The position numbers were made by a program, and so were the translations under genes. Below, in pieces: positions 33,734 through 42,494 of a stretch of 64,000 bases of DNA; position 1 is the first letter of the stretch, and each line of letters opens with the position of its first letter. The notes below the pieces were generated by a model, which had not been told where the DNA came from, did no database searches, and worked only from the letters and a program-made list of their open reading frames with translations. Location: assembly GCF_001941845.1 (NCBI RefSeq), contig NZ_CP018870.1:6796001-6860000 (forward strand), in the 5' to 3' direction. Source of the DNA: Streptomyces sp. TN58 (lineage in GTDB: Bacteria; Actinomycetota; Actinomycetes; Streptomycetales; Streptomycetaceae).

Positions 33734-35512
33734 TCAGCTCTTCGAGGCCCGGGCCCGGTCAGGAGCGCCGACGCGGACCGCGAACAGGACGGCGTCGTCG
33801 CGGGCGTCCTGGGAGGCGACGGTGTCCATGAGGGACCGCAGCAGCGCGTCGAGCGGAACGTCCGGGGCGGCGGTGGCGAGCCGGTGGGCGAGCCGGTCGA
33901 CGTCGTCCTCGATGTCCCCGCCCGGTCGTTCCACCAGCCCGTCGGTGTACAGCAGGAGGGTGCTGCCCGGGGCCAGGGAGCGGCTGTCGCAGGTGCGGGG
34001 CCCCGGCTCCAGGGCGTGGTGCAGCAGCACGTCGTGTTCCGTGAGGGCTTCCATGGTGCCGTCCGCCCCGACCAGGAGCGGGGCGGGGTGGCCCGCGTTG
34101 CTCCACCTCAGCTGCCAGCTGCCGTCGCCCGCCGGAGTGAGATGGGCGTGCACGGCGGTGCCGCTCGCCGGGAGGCGCAGTCGCCGGCAGGCCCGTTCGA
34201 GCGCGCCGAGGGCCTGCTCCGGGCCGTCGCCCGGATGGTCGTGATCGGCCTGCCGCAGCATGCTGCGGACCTGGCCCATGAGGGCGGCGGCCCGCATGTC
34301 GTGCCCGGTGATGTCGCCGACCGTCAGCGCCAGCGCGCCCGCCGCGTTCGTGCCCGGTGCCACCGGCAGGGGGTAGGCGTCATACCAGTCGCCGCCCACC
34401 ATGTCGTCCTGCGCGGCCGGCCGGTAGAGGGCGGAGAGCTCCAGGCCGGGTACGTCGGGGAGCTCGGTGAGCATGGCCCGCTGCAACTGCCGGGCGACGG
34501 TGACGCGTTCGTCCAGGTGCAGGGCGCGCTCGACCGCCTGGGCGGTGTACCCGGCGAGTGTGGTCAGGACCGCCCGCTCGTCCACGCCGATCCCGTACGG
34601 GGTGTCCCAGCCCAGGACCAGCGCCCCCAGGGTGCCGCGCGTGCCGCGCAGGGGCAGGCAGGCGGCGGTGCCGTGGTCGAGGGTGTCGAACGCCGGGGTT
34701 GCCAGGGGGAGGCCGGGGGCCGTGTCGGCGCCTTCACCCTCCCACGGTGCCTGGACCACGATCATCCGGTTCTCCCGCACCGCCCGGGCGACCGGCCAGT
34801 CCGAACCGAGGGGAAAGGCCTCGGCGCGGCCCCCGCCCGTCCCGCCGTCCTCGCCCGCCCCGCCGGTCGAGGCGAAGGCGTCGTCGACGGGATGCAGGAC
34901 GTGGTGGAGCATCCCCCGCCGCACCAGGACCAGGTCGATGAGGGCCGGCTTGAGGTCCCCGCTGACCACGTCCCCGACCCGCTGGCGGACGTCCGCCAGG
35001 CCGCTGGTGTCGGCCAGGTCCTCGGACGCCCGCAGGAGCAGCTCGGACCGGTTCAGCAGGGCGTGCACGCGGGTCGCCTCGCCGGCCGCCGCGTGCGCCG
35101 CGTCCTCCGCCGCCTCGCGGGCCTGACGGACGATCTCGGAGCGGGTCCGCATCCGCATCTGCGCGCTGCACGCGGCGGCGATGTCCGACAGGTCCCGTAC
35201 GTCGTCCTCGCTCCACTCCCGCAGGCCGTGGTCCGTGACGGCGAGGACGCCCAGGACCTCGCCGGAACCCCCCACCAGCGGGACGCCCGCGAACGCGAAG
35301 GTCGTGCCGCCGCCGTCGTCGGCATGTGGCAGGAAGCGGGGCCGCCCGTCCTGTGCGACCCGGCGGCAGCACACCAGCACGCCCGGATCGGGGCTCGTAC
35401 CGGGCGGCCAGCACTCCGGGACCGCGCCGGCGGCCTCTGCGGAAGGCTCCAGCCAGACGACCCCGAGCGGTACCGCCAGAAGCCGCGTGGCGAGCCGGGC
35501 GAACCGATTCAA
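33734..35512 (-). CDS. GAF-domain SpoIIE-type (PP2C) phosphatase
   Basis: About 592 residues from a TTG at 35512, which has AAGGAAA upstream; an ATG at 35557 would add 15 residues. First GAF domain about residues 1-140 (NRFARLATRLLAVPLGVVWL, FAFAGVPLVGGSGEVLGVLA), a coiled linker, a second GAF-like domain (AACLPLRGTRGTLGALVLGW), then the SpoIIE domain from about 345: GLELSALYRPAAQDDMVGGD, WYDAYPL, ALTVGDITGHDMRAAALMGQ, LLLYTDGLVERPGGD, DDAVLFAVRV. The metal-binding aspartates (GGDWYD, GDITGHD, YTDGLVE, RDDA) are present. It probably dephosphorylates an anti-sigma-factor antagonist; the partner is not adjacent. Confidence 0.88.
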   Translation of the reverse strand: MNRFARLATRLLAVPLGVVWLEPSAEAAGAVPECWPPGTSPDPGVLVCCRRVAQDGRPRFLPHADDGGGTTFAFAGVPLVGGSGEVLGVLAVTDHGLREWSEDDVRDLSDIAAACSAQMRMRTRSEIVRQAREAAEDAAHAAAGEATRVHALLNRSELLLRASEDLADTSGLADVRQRVGDVVSGDLKPALIDLVLVRRGMLHHVLHPVDDAFASTGGAGEDGGTGGGRAEAFPLGSDWPVARAVRENRMIVVQAPWEGEGADTAPGLPLATPAFDTLDHGTAACLPLRGTRGTLGALVLGWDTPYGIGVDERAVLTTLAGYTAQAVERALHLDERVTVARQLQRAMLTELPDVPGLELSALYRPAAQDDMVGGDWYDAYPLPVAPGTNAAGALALTVGDITGHDMRAAALMGQVRSMLRQADHDHPGDGPEQALGALERACRRLRLPASGTAVHAHLTPAGDGSWQLRWSNAGHPAPLLVGADGTMEALTEHDVLLHHALEPGPRTCDSRSLAPGSTLLLYTDGLVERPGGDIEDDVDRLAHRLATAAPDVPLDALLRSLMDTVASQDARDDAVLFAVRVGAPDRARASKS

Positions 35513-35736
35513 CCCGTTTCCTTTCCTACCGGGTCGCACCCGCACTGGTGCTCCCATCGTATGGGTGCCCCGCCGATCACGCCGATCACGCACCGGGTCC
35601 GCGGCGCGGGAGCGGCGCGGGCGCGGTTTCGGGAGGCGCCCAGGAGGGCAGGCGCCCGGCGGGTCGAAGCCGCCGGCACCGGTGGCCGGCGCACCGACCG
35701 CGAGGACCCGCCACGCACCACCGGGGAGGAGAACCC

Positions 35737-36216
35737 TTGCAGACCTTTCTCCCGTACGCGTCGTTCCGGGCCTCGGCAGCCGTGCTCGACACCCGGCGGC
35801 TCGGCAAGCAGCGCGTCGAGGCACTCCAGGTGCTGCGCGGCCTGATCGTTCCGGGCTACGGATGGCGCCGCCACCCGGCCGCACGCATGTGGACCGGCTA
35901 CGAGGAGGCCCTCGTACGGTACGGGCTGGACGTCTGCGGGACCTGGACCGCCGAGGGGCGCGCCGACACCTGCGCCGCCACCCTCGTCCGGGACTTCCGG
36001 GCCTGGCTCCCGGGCGGGGAGCCCAGGACACAGCGGCAGCTGGCCGCAGACGGCGACCTCCCGCCCTGGCTCGGCGCCCCGGACTTCCACCGCAGCCACC
36101 AGTCCGCCCTGGTCCGCAAGGACCCCGACTTCTACCGCCCGCACTTCCCCGGGGTCGCGGACGACCTGCCCTACGTCTGGCCCGACTCCGACCGCGCGCC
36201 GGGGCGGGCGGCGTGA
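35737..36216 (+). CDS. MSMEG_6728-like / pyrimidine-dimer DNA glycosylase family
   Basis: 159 residues from a TTG preceded by GGGGAGGAG. The start MQTFLPYASFRASAAVLDTR and RLGKQRVEALQVLRGLIVPG, followed by YGWRRHPAARMWTGYEEALV, match the actinobacterial MSMEG_6728 family annotated as relatives of T4 endonuclease V. The later H-Q-SALVRKDP..Y...F segment is also conserved. If the relation holds it would excise UV-induced pyrimidine dimers; this activity is inferred from the family. A compact hairpin follows the stop codon. A spore-photolyase-like gene lies 1.4 kb downstream. Confidence 0.8.
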   Translation: MQTFLPYASFRASAAVLDTRRLGKQRVEALQVLRGLIVPGYGWRRHPAARMWTGYEEALVRYGLDVCGTWTAEGRADTCAATLVRDFRAWLPGGEPRTQRQLAADGDLPPWLGAPDFHRSHQSALVRKDPDFYRPHFPGVADDLPYVWPDSDRAPGRAA

Positions 36217-36220
36217 GGTG

Positions 36221-36237
36221 ACCGGGCCGCGCCCGGT
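36221..36237 (+). terminator. Short GC hairpin after glycosylase-like gene
   Basis: ACCGGGC-CGC-GCCCGGT, four bases after the stop codon. A perfect 7-bp stem without a T-tract, a plausible Streptomyces-style terminator. Confidence 0.55.
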
Positions 36238-36304
36238 TCCTCCGGAGCAATGCGGGCAGGCGCCTGGTGCACGGAGAAATCCCCGGGGGTGAGGAGGAGG
36301 CGTC

Positions 36305-37489
36305 ATGAGGGCTCTGACATGGCAGGGCAAGCGGGACGTACGCGTCGACACCGTGCCCGACCCCGCCATCCGCGACGGCGACGACATCATCGTCAAGATC
36401 ACGACGACCGGCCTGTGCGGATCCGATCTGCACCTGTACGAGGTCCTCGGCGCCTTCATCGACCCCGGTGACATCCTCGGCCACGAACCGATGGGCGTCG
36501 TCGCGGAGGCGGGAGCGGACGTCACCGCCCTCAAACCGGGTGACCGGGTCGTCGTCCCCTTCAACATCTCCTGCGGGACGTGCCACATGTGCACCCGCGG
36601 ACTCCACTCGCAGTGCGAGACGACACAGGTCCGCGAGCACGGGACAGGCGCCTCCCTCTTCGGCTACACGAAGCTCTACGGCCAGGTGCCGGGCGGCCAG
36701 GCCGAGTACCTGCGGGTGCCCTTCGCCAACGCCCTGCCCGTCAAGGTCCCGGACGGGCCGCCCGACGAACGCTTCGTGTACCTCTCGGACGTCCTGCCGA
36801 CCGCCTGGCAGGCCGTCGAGTACGCCGGCGTACCGCCGGGCGGCAGCGTCGCCGTACTGGGCCTGGGGCCGATCGGCGACATGAGCTGCCGCATCGCCGC
36901 CCACCGCGGCGCCGACACCGTCATCGGCGTCGACCTCGTACCGGAACGCCTGGACCGTGCCCGCCGCCGCGGTGTCCACGCCCTGGACGTCCGGCAGGGC
37001 GCCGACGACCTCGCGGACGCCGTGCGCGAACTCACCGGCGGCCGCGGCCCCGACGCCGTGATCGACGCGGTCGGGATGGAAGCCCACGGCAGCCGCGTCG
37101 CGGCGGCCGTCCAGGGCGCGACCACACTCCTGCCGGACGCCCTGGCCGGCGCACTGATGAAACGCGTCGGGATCGACCGGCTCGCCGCGCTCCACACCGC
37201 GATCGACCTCGTCCGCCGCGGCGGCACCGTCTCCGTGTCGGGCGTGTACGGTGGCGCCGCCGACCCGATGCCCCTGCTGACGATGTTCGACAAACAGCTC
37301 ACGCTGCGCATGGGACAGGCCAACGTGCGGCGCTGGGTCGATGACATCCTGCCGCTGCTCACCGACCAGGATCCGCTGGGCGTGGAGGACTTCGCGACCC
37401 ACCGGCTGCCGCTGGAGGAGGCACCCGACGCGTACGAGATGTTCAGCAAGAAGGAGGACGGCGCCGTCAAGGTGCTCTTCACGCCATGA
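36305..37489 (+). CDS. Zinc-dependent alcohol dehydrogenase (FdhA-like MDR)
   Basis: 394 residues with AGGAGG upstream. Catalytic zinc ligands: Cys in TGLCGSDLH, then GHEPMG. The structural zinc lobe is CGTCHMCTRGLHSQC. The NAD(P)-binding Rossmann motif is VAVLGLGPIGDMS. The longer loop and the VDAVGMEAHG segment resemble glutathione-independent formaldehyde dehydrogenase/threonine dehydrogenase-like members common in Streptomyces. It oxidises an alcohol or aldehyde adduct; the substrate is unknown. Transcribed in the same direction as the next radical SAM gene with a 131-base gap. Confidence 0.92.
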   Translation: MRALTWQGKRDVRVDTVPDPAIRDGDDIIVKITTTGLCGSDLHLYEVLGAFIDPGDILGHEPMGVVAEAGADVTALKPGDRVVVPFNISCGTCHMCTRGLHSQCETTQVREHGTGASLFGYTKLYGQVPGGQAEYLRVPFANALPVKVPDGPPDERFVYLSDVLPTAWQAVEYAGVPPGGSVAVLGLGPIGDMSCRIAAHRGADTVIGVDLVPERLDRARRRGVHALDVRQGADDLADAVRELTGGRGPDAVIDAVGMEAHGSRVAAAVQGATTLLPDALAGALMKRVGIDRLAALHTAIDLVRRGGTVSVSGVYGGAADPMPLLTMFDKQLTLRMGQANVRRWVDDILPLLTDQDPLGVEDFATHRLPLEEAPDAYEMFSKKEDGAVKVLFTP

Positions 37490-37620
37490 CCGCTCCGGAG
37501 CGTGTCCGGGCCGGCCGGCCGGCCGCCGTCCCGGGCCCGCCTCCGGCAGCGCACGCCGCACGCCCCACGCATCCCCGGCGCCCCGCGGGGACAGCCGCCG
37601 AACACACGCAGGAGGCGCAC

Positions 37621-38814
37621 ATGCCGGCCCAGCCACCCGCCGGCCGCCCCGGTGACGGGGGCCAGGACGCCCTGTTCGGTCCGGAGGACATCGACACCGG
37701 GCAGATGCCCGGTGCGCGGACGCACGCCGGACCGCTCTTCCGGGACTCCCCGACCGCGCGCCGGCTGCTGTCCGTACGGGAGATCTACGCCGAACCCGCG
37801 GCCGCGGCCTCACCGCGGGGCAGGCAGGTCCTCGCGCGCTACCCCGACGCAGAGGTCGTCCCCGTCGCCTCGCACTGGCGGATCCCGGACCTGCACGGCA
37901 ACGAGGGGAACGTCGACCGCTGGGTCCGGATCAAGACCGAGACCCTGGTCCTGGGGGAGAAGAAGACACTCACCACCCGGCCCAACGGCCGCTCCGCGGA
38001 CTGGATCGCCCCCGGCCCGGCCAACGGCTGCGCCATGGCCTGCGCCTACTGTTACGTCCCCCGCCGCAAGGGGTACGCCAACCCGATCACCGTCTTCACC
38101 AACATCGAACGCACCATCGCCCACCTCTCCCGGCACGTCGCGCGCCTCGGCCCCAAGCCGGAGGCCAACCAGTGCGATCCGACCGCCTGGGTCTACGACA
38201 TCGGCGAGAACAGCGACTGCTCCGCCGATGCCCTGATCAGCGACAACGTGGCCGACCTGGTGCATGCCTTCGCGCTGTGGCCCACCGCCAAGGCGTCCTT
38301 CGCCACCAAGTTCGTCAACCCCGACCTGCTCCTCCTGAACCCCCGCGGCCGGACCCGTGTGCGGTTCTCCCTCATGCCGCAGAGCGACTCCACGCTGCTC
38401 GACATCCGCACCAGCCCGGTGGAGAGCCGTATCGCCGCGGCCGGAGACTTCCTGGAGGCGGGCTACGAGGTCCACTTCAACCTCTCGCCGGTGGTCCTGC
38501 GCCCGGGCTGGGAACGGGACTGGTCCCTCCTGCTCCGGCACATGGACGACGTGCTGCCGGCCCGGGTGAAGGACCAGGCGGCCGCCGAAGTGATCATGCT
38601 GACGCACAACGAGGACCTGCACGACCTCAATCTCCGCTGGCACCCGCGCGCGGAGGACGTCCTTTGGCGCCCCGGCATCCAACAGCCGAAGACCTCGCAG
38701 AACGGCAGTCGGAACGTCCGCTACCGCAACGGGGTGAAGGCCGAGGCCGTCGCGGCGATGCGCGCACTCGCCGCCGCGAACGCGCCGTGGCTGCGGATCC
38801 GGTACGCCTTCTGA
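37621..38814 (+). CDS. Spore-photoproduct-lyase-family radical SAM protein
   Basis: 397 residues; the ATG at 37621 follows AGGAGG. An upstream open frame to 37486 lacks a good start. The iron-sulphur motif is CAMACAYC (Cys137, 141, 144), the CxxxCxxC of radical SAM enzymes in the SPL arrangement. WYDIGENSDCS-like text (WVYDIGENSDCSADALISDN), FATKFVNPDLL, RFSLMPQ and HFNLSPVVLRPGW follow the SPL fold. SPL repairs the spore photoproduct in Bacillus; the actinobacterial homologues are uncharacterised. Nearby is a pyrimidine-dimer-glycosylase-like gene. Confidence 0.88.
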   Translation: MPAQPPAGRPGDGGQDALFGPEDIDTGQMPGARTHAGPLFRDSPTARRLLSVREIYAEPAAAASPRGRQVLARYPDAEVVPVASHWRIPDLHGNEGNVDRWVRIKTETLVLGEKKTLTTRPNGRSADWIAPGPANGCAMACAYCYVPRRKGYANPITVFTNIERTIAHLSRHVARLGPKPEANQCDPTAWVYDIGENSDCSADALISDNVADLVHAFALWPTAKASFATKFVNPDLLLLNPRGRTRVRFSLMPQSDSTLLDIRTSPVESRIAAAGDFLEAGYEVHFNLSPVVLRPGWERDWSLLLRHMDDVLPARVKDQAAAEVIMLTHNEDLHDLNLRWHPRAEDVLWRPGIQQPKTSQNGSRNVRYRNGVKAEAVAAMRALAAANAPWLRIRYAF

Positions 38815-38837
38815 CCGTTGAGGGCATGTCGAGAGTA

Positions 38838-38879
38838 TTGACATGAATTGAACGCAGCCAGACGCTGAGAGCGCTCTCA
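38838..38879 (+). promoter_or_regulatory. Promoter with LacI-type operator upstream of glucanase
   Basis: TTGACA (38838-38843) is a good -35 element. A perfect 14-base palindrome TGAGAGCGCTCTCA (38866-38879) lies where the -10/+1 region would be. It closely resembles the CebR operator consensus of Streptomyces (TGGGAGCGCTCCCA), so a LacI-family sugar-responsive repressor is expected to bind. Confidence 0.75.
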
Positions 38880-38947
38880 CGATTCAACAGATCGACCTAT
38901 GCCCTGCCGCCCCCATCGGCAGGTCCCCCCGCGCAAGGAGGTTGAGA

Positions 38948-40135
38948 GTGTCCCGTCTGTCGAAACTGCCGGCGTTCGGCGTCTCGGTGCTGACCGTTGG
39001 CGCCGGTCTGCTGCTCTTCGGTCCGCCGCCGTCGGCCGATGCCGTCCCGGCGACCATCCCGCTCACCATCAAGAACAGCTCGGGCCGCAACGAGCCCGTC
39101 TACATCTACAACCTGGGCACCCAGCTCGCGTCGGGCCGACAGGGCTGGGCCGACGCGAACGGCACGTTCCACCCCTGGCCCACCGGCGGAAATCCGCCGA
39201 CCCCCGCGCCCGACGCGGCGATCGTCGGCCCGGCCCCGGGGCAGACCAAGACGATCCGGATGCCCAAGTTCTCCGGACGCGTCTACTTCTCGTACGGGCA
39301 GAAGCTCGTCTTCAAGCTCACCACCGGCGGCCTGGTGCAGCCCGCCGTGCAGAACCCTTCCGACCCCAACCGCGACATCCTGTTCAACTGGTCGGAGTAC
39401 ACCCTCAACGACAGCGGGCTGTGGATCAACAGCACCCAGGTCGACATGTTCTCCGCCCCGTACGCGGTGGGTGCGAAGACCCCGGGCGGCACGGTCGAGA
39501 ACACCGGCCGCCTCAAGCCCGGCGGCTACAACGCCGTCTTCGGCGGGCTGCGTTCGACCGGCTGGGGCGGCCTGATCCAGAGCCGTCCGGACGGCACCCC
39601 CCTGCGCGCGCTCTCGCCCGGCCACGGCATCGAGGCCGGCGGCATACCGGCCGGCGTGATGAACGACTACATCAACCGCGTCTGGAGCAGGTACAGCTCC
39701 TCCACCCTGACCGTGACGCCGTTCGCGCACCAGCCGAGCACCAAGTACCACGGCCGGGTGTCGGGCAACGTCATGAACTTCACCGACGGCTCGGGGGCGG
39801 TCGTCACGAGCTTCCAGAAGCCCGACTCCGACAGCGTCTTCGGCTGCTACAAGCAACTGGACGCCCCCAACGACGCCGTCAGAGGCCCGATCTCCCGCAC
39901 CCTGTGCGCGGGCTTCAACCGCTCGACGCTCCTGACCAACCCGAACCAGCCCGACGCGAACAGTGCCGGCTTCTACCGCGACGCCGTCACCAACCACTAC
40001 TCCCGCCTCATGCACGCGCAGATGGCCGACGGCAAGGCGTACGGCTTCGCCTTCGACGACGTGGGCGCCCACGAGTCGCTGGTCCACGAGGCGAACCCCC
40101 AGGAGGCCTTCATGACCCTGGAGCCGTTCAGCTAG
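38948..40135 (+). CDS. Secreted GH64 beta-1,3-glucanase
   Basis: 395 residues from the GTG at 38948, which has AAGGAGGT at ideal spacing (a TTG six bases upstream is too close). Sec signal peptide about 1-32 (FGVSVLTVGAGLLLFGPPPS). The mature protein starts with the thaumatin-like fold (IPLTIKNSSGRNEPVYIYNL). Candidate catalytic pair Glu150 (FNWSEYTL) and Asp166 (STQVDMFSAP), 16 residues apart as in the known laminaripentaose-producing enzyme. It cleaves fungal or algal beta-1,3-glucan outside the cell. A LacI-type operator upstream suggests induction by sugar. The TAG stop codon is also the edge of an IS630-type remnant. Confidence 0.92.
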   Translation: MSRLSKLPAFGVSVLTVGAGLLLFGPPPSADAVPATIPLTIKNSSGRNEPVYIYNLGTQLASGRQGWADANGTFHPWPTGGNPPTPAPDAAIVGPAPGQTKTIRMPKFSGRVYFSYGQKLVFKLTTGGLVQPAVQNPSDPNRDILFNWSEYTLNDSGLWINSTQVDMFSAPYAVGAKTPGGTVENTGRLKPGGYNAVFGGLRSTGWGGLIQSRPDGTPLRALSPGHGIEAGGIPAGVMNDYINRVWSRYSSSTLTVTPFAHQPSTKYHGRVSGNVMNFTDGSGAVVTSFQKPDSDSVFGCYKQLDAPNDAVRGPISRTLCAGFNRSTLLTNPNQPDANSAGFYRDAVTNHYSRLMHAQMADGKAYGFAFDDVGAHESLVHEANPQEAFMTLEPFS

Positions 40136-40174
40136 GGCGTGCTGTGACCCGGTGAGCCTTTGCGGCCGCAGCAT
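40133..40174. repeat. Collapsed IS630-type remnant (left end joined to right end)
   Basis: TAG..GTGCTGTGACC (left-end type) runs straight into ACCCGGTGAGCCTTTGCGG and CAGCA, which resembles the inside-out right end of the element at 8954-8984 (ACCCGGTGAACCTATGCGG, CAGCA). The interior, with any transposase, is gone. It starts at the glucanase stop codon. Confidence 0.5.
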
Positions 40175-40232
40175 CGGAGCCGGCGCGAGGACCGATCCGG
40201 GCGGCGGGTGCGCGGCGGCTGCGCACCCGTCG

Positions 40233-40562
40233 TCAGTGGTCGTGGCGCGCCCCGTGCTCCAGCCACCGGGGGGCGGCCGCGCGGGCCTCCGGGCCGAAGG
40301 GGGCGAGGGGCGGTCGTCCGCCGGGGCCCGTCGCGGTGAGGGGGATGCCGAGGCTCTGGCACATCCGCTGGGCGCGGGCCAGCGCGCTGAAGGTCATGGG
40401 GGAGGGGGAGCTGCTCGGCAGTTCGACCGTGACCTGCTCGGGGCGGTGCGCGTGCACGAGGGATTCGATCTGCAGGGCCGCCGCCGCCCGGTCGGTGACG
40501 CCCAGCTCGTGCAGGATCCGCACGTGCAGTGCTCCGCCGGCGATGTGGTGACTGATGACCAT
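40233..40562 (-). CDS. Small STAS-like (anti-sigma antagonist type) protein
   Basis: 109 residues (MVISHHIAGGALHVRILHEL..). The pattern LHVRILHELGVTDRAAAALQ, then EQVTVELPSSSPSPMTFSAL and QRMCQSLGIPLTATGP, matches the beta-alpha layout of STAS domains in which a conserved serine (here within SSSPSP) is phosphorylated. It could act in a sigma-factor partner-switching cascade. It is divergent from the conservon genes with about 400 bases between. No anti-sigma factor lies adjacent. Confidence 0.6.
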   Translation of the reverse strand: MVISHHIAGGALHVRILHELGVTDRAAAALQIESLVHAHRPEQVTVELPSSSPSPMTFSALARAQRMCQSLGIPLTATGPGGRPPLAPFGPEARAAAPRWLEHGARHDH

Positions 40563-40958
40563 GCCGTACCTCTCCGCGCACCGGGATCCCCAGGACGACT
40601 CCAGTGTGCGGCAGGCGCGCCGCCCCGACGAGTCGGGAAAGGCCTCGGGCCTGCACGCCTTAGCGCATCTCCGCTCGGGGCGCCACTTGGCGCCCGGGCT
40701 GCGCGGCCGGTCTCGGTGGGTGTCCCGGGGCGGAGAGCCGGGACGCCGGAGCGCCGGCGGGGCGTCGACCTCCCCTTACGCGGCCGGCCGCCGAGGACTT
40801 CCCGGCGCCGTGGCCGGAAAACGTCAGCAGATATGGCGCAAAGCAGTTCCTTCGGTCCGATGAACTCCAACGAAAGCGCCCGTGCGGGCAGTTGGGCGTA
40901 GTTATGCTCCCGCCCACCGGTCAGAAGGTAACCCTTTTCCGATAATTCAAGGACGCCG
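40563..40958. other. Promoter region upstream of conservon
   Basis: About 400 bases between the STAS-like gene (minus) and cvnA (plus). The last 90 bases are less GC-rich (GTAGTTATGCTCCCG, ACCCTTTTCCGATAATTC) and probably contain the conservon promoter. No additional gene is supported. Confidence 0.45.
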
Positions 40959-42488
40959 ATGGAGCAAAGAGACATTCCACCTGAAACGGCCCGCCCGGAG
41001 GTGGGAGCAGGCCGGGCACTGCCCGCGATCGCGTCCGTGGCAGCCGTCTGCCTGGTCGGGGCGCTTGTTTCCTCCTCCGAGCCGGTCGGCACCGTCCTGG
41101 TCGCCGTCGGCGCCCTGTGCGCCGCCGCCGTGTTCGTGGAAGCCCTGCGGCGCGGCCGCGCGCTCGCGGCCCGCAGCGCCCAGATCGCCGCCCTCCAGCA
41201 CACCCTGGCCCGCCAGGAGACCGAGGCGACCCGCCTGTCCGCCGTCGTGCTCCCCGAGGCCATCGAGCGACTGCGCCGGGGCGAGGTGGCCGAGGAAGTG
41301 CTCACCTCCCTCGGCGGCCGCGCCGGACACGGCAACCGCTGGGGCAACGACGCCGCCCTCACCCCCCGCTTCAGGACCGCCCTCCAGGACGTGCTCGCGC
41401 ACGTCATCGACGCCGTCGACAACGAGGAGAGCCTGCGCGACTCGGCGCAGCGGGCCTTCGTGAACGTCGCCCGCCGCGTACAGGCGATCGTCCACCAGCA
41501 GGCCCACGAGATGCGCGAGATGGAGGACCGGCACGGCCGCAACCCGGACGTGTTCGGCGACCTCCTGCGACTCGACCACGGCACCGCCCTCATCGGCAGG
41601 CTCGCCGACTCCATCTCGGTCCTCGGCGGTGCGCGCCCCGGCCGGCAGTGGAGCAGGGCCGTCACCCTCTACAGCGTGATGCGCGGCGCGATGTCGCGGA
41701 TCATCGACTACCAGCGCGTGGAACTCCACTCGGTCACCGAGGTCGCCGTCCTCGGCCCCGTCGTCGAACCGCTCATCCACACCCTCGCGGAGCTGCTGGA
41801 CAACGCCACCCGCTACTCCCCGCCGCACACCCGGGTCCACCTCACCGCCGTCGAGGTGCAGTCGGGTATCGCCGTGGAGATCGAGGACGGCGGCCTCAGC
41901 ATGAGCGAGGAGGCCCGCTCCCGCGCCGAGAAGATGCTCGCGCAGGCACAGTCCGGCATCGACCTCAACGACCTGGGCGAGACGCCGCGGCTCGGTCTGG
42001 CCGTGGTCGGCCGGCTCGCGCAGGCGTACGGGTTCCAGGTGTCGCTGCGCTCCTCGGCGTACGGCGGCGTACGCGCCGTGGTCATCGTGCCGCAGCACCT
42101 GATCACCACCGCGTCCGCGGCGACCGGCCTCGCCCACGGCATCGGCTCCTCCTCGGGGCCCAGGGCGGTGTCCGCCACCCCGCGCGAGCACCCCGTGGAC
42201 GCGCCGCCGGCCGCCGTGTCCGTCCCCCGGCCGGCTCCGGCGCCGCTGTCCGGGCCGATGCCCGCCGCCGGCCCGGCCTCCGAACGCACCGCGACGGGTC
42301 TGCCGCAGCGGCGCCGGAAGGACCGCGTCACCACCTCCGACGTCCGGCCGGCCGCGAGGCCGCAGTCGGCGGACGACAACGGTCCCGGAATGTGGCTGGA
42401 GGCGTTCCACAGCGGACTGGCCGGCGAGCCCGGCCAGGACGCACCGGGCGCACAGGACTCGTCGGGTTCAGCGACCAAAGGGGCGTAA
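40959..42488 (+). CDS. cvnA: Conservon sensor-like ATPase CvnA
   Basis: 509 residues. Two N-terminal membrane segments (ALPAIASVAAVCLVGALVSS, GTVLVAVGALCAAAVFVEAL), a coiled helical region, and a HATPase_c domain (HTLAELLDNATRYSPP as N box, then VEIEDGGLSMS and LGLAVVGRLAQAYGFQVSLR). The C-terminal tail of about 130 residues is proline/alanine-rich and disordered. CvnA proteins interact with CvnB and CvnC at the membrane and hydrolyse ATP, resembling a bacterial GPCR-like signalling complex. Followed at once by cvnB-E in the canonical order. Confidence 0.93.
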   Translation: MEQRDIPPETARPEVGAGRALPAIASVAAVCLVGALVSSSEPVGTVLVAVGALCAAAVFVEALRRGRALAARSAQIAALQHTLARQETEATRLSAVVLPEAIERLRRGEVAEEVLTSLGGRAGHGNRWGNDAALTPRFRTALQDVLAHVIDAVDNEESLRDSAQRAFVNVARRVQAIVHQQAHEMREMEDRHGRNPDVFGDLLRLDHGTALIGRLADSISVLGGARPGRQWSRAVTLYSVMRGAMSRIIDYQRVELHSVTEVAVLGPVVEPLIHTLAELLDNATRYSPPHTRVHLTAVEVQSGIAVEIEDGGLSMSEEARSRAEKMLAQAQSGIDLNDLGETPRLGLAVVGRLAQAYGFQVSLRSSAYGGVRAVVIVPQHLITTASAATGLAHGIGSSSGPRAVSATPREHPVDAPPAAVSVPRPAPAPLSGPMPAAGPASERTATGLPQRRRKDRVTTSDVRPAARPQSADDNGPGMWLEAFHSGLAGEPGQDAPGAQDSSGSATKGA

Positions 42489-42494
42489 ACAGTG

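Noticed and set aside
35558..37813. Upstream extension of the GAF/SpoIIE phosphatase frame across two opposite-strand genes
   Set aside because: The extension is low-complexity and antisense to the glycosylase-like and dehydrogenase genes, both of which have clear motifs and ribosome-binding sites.
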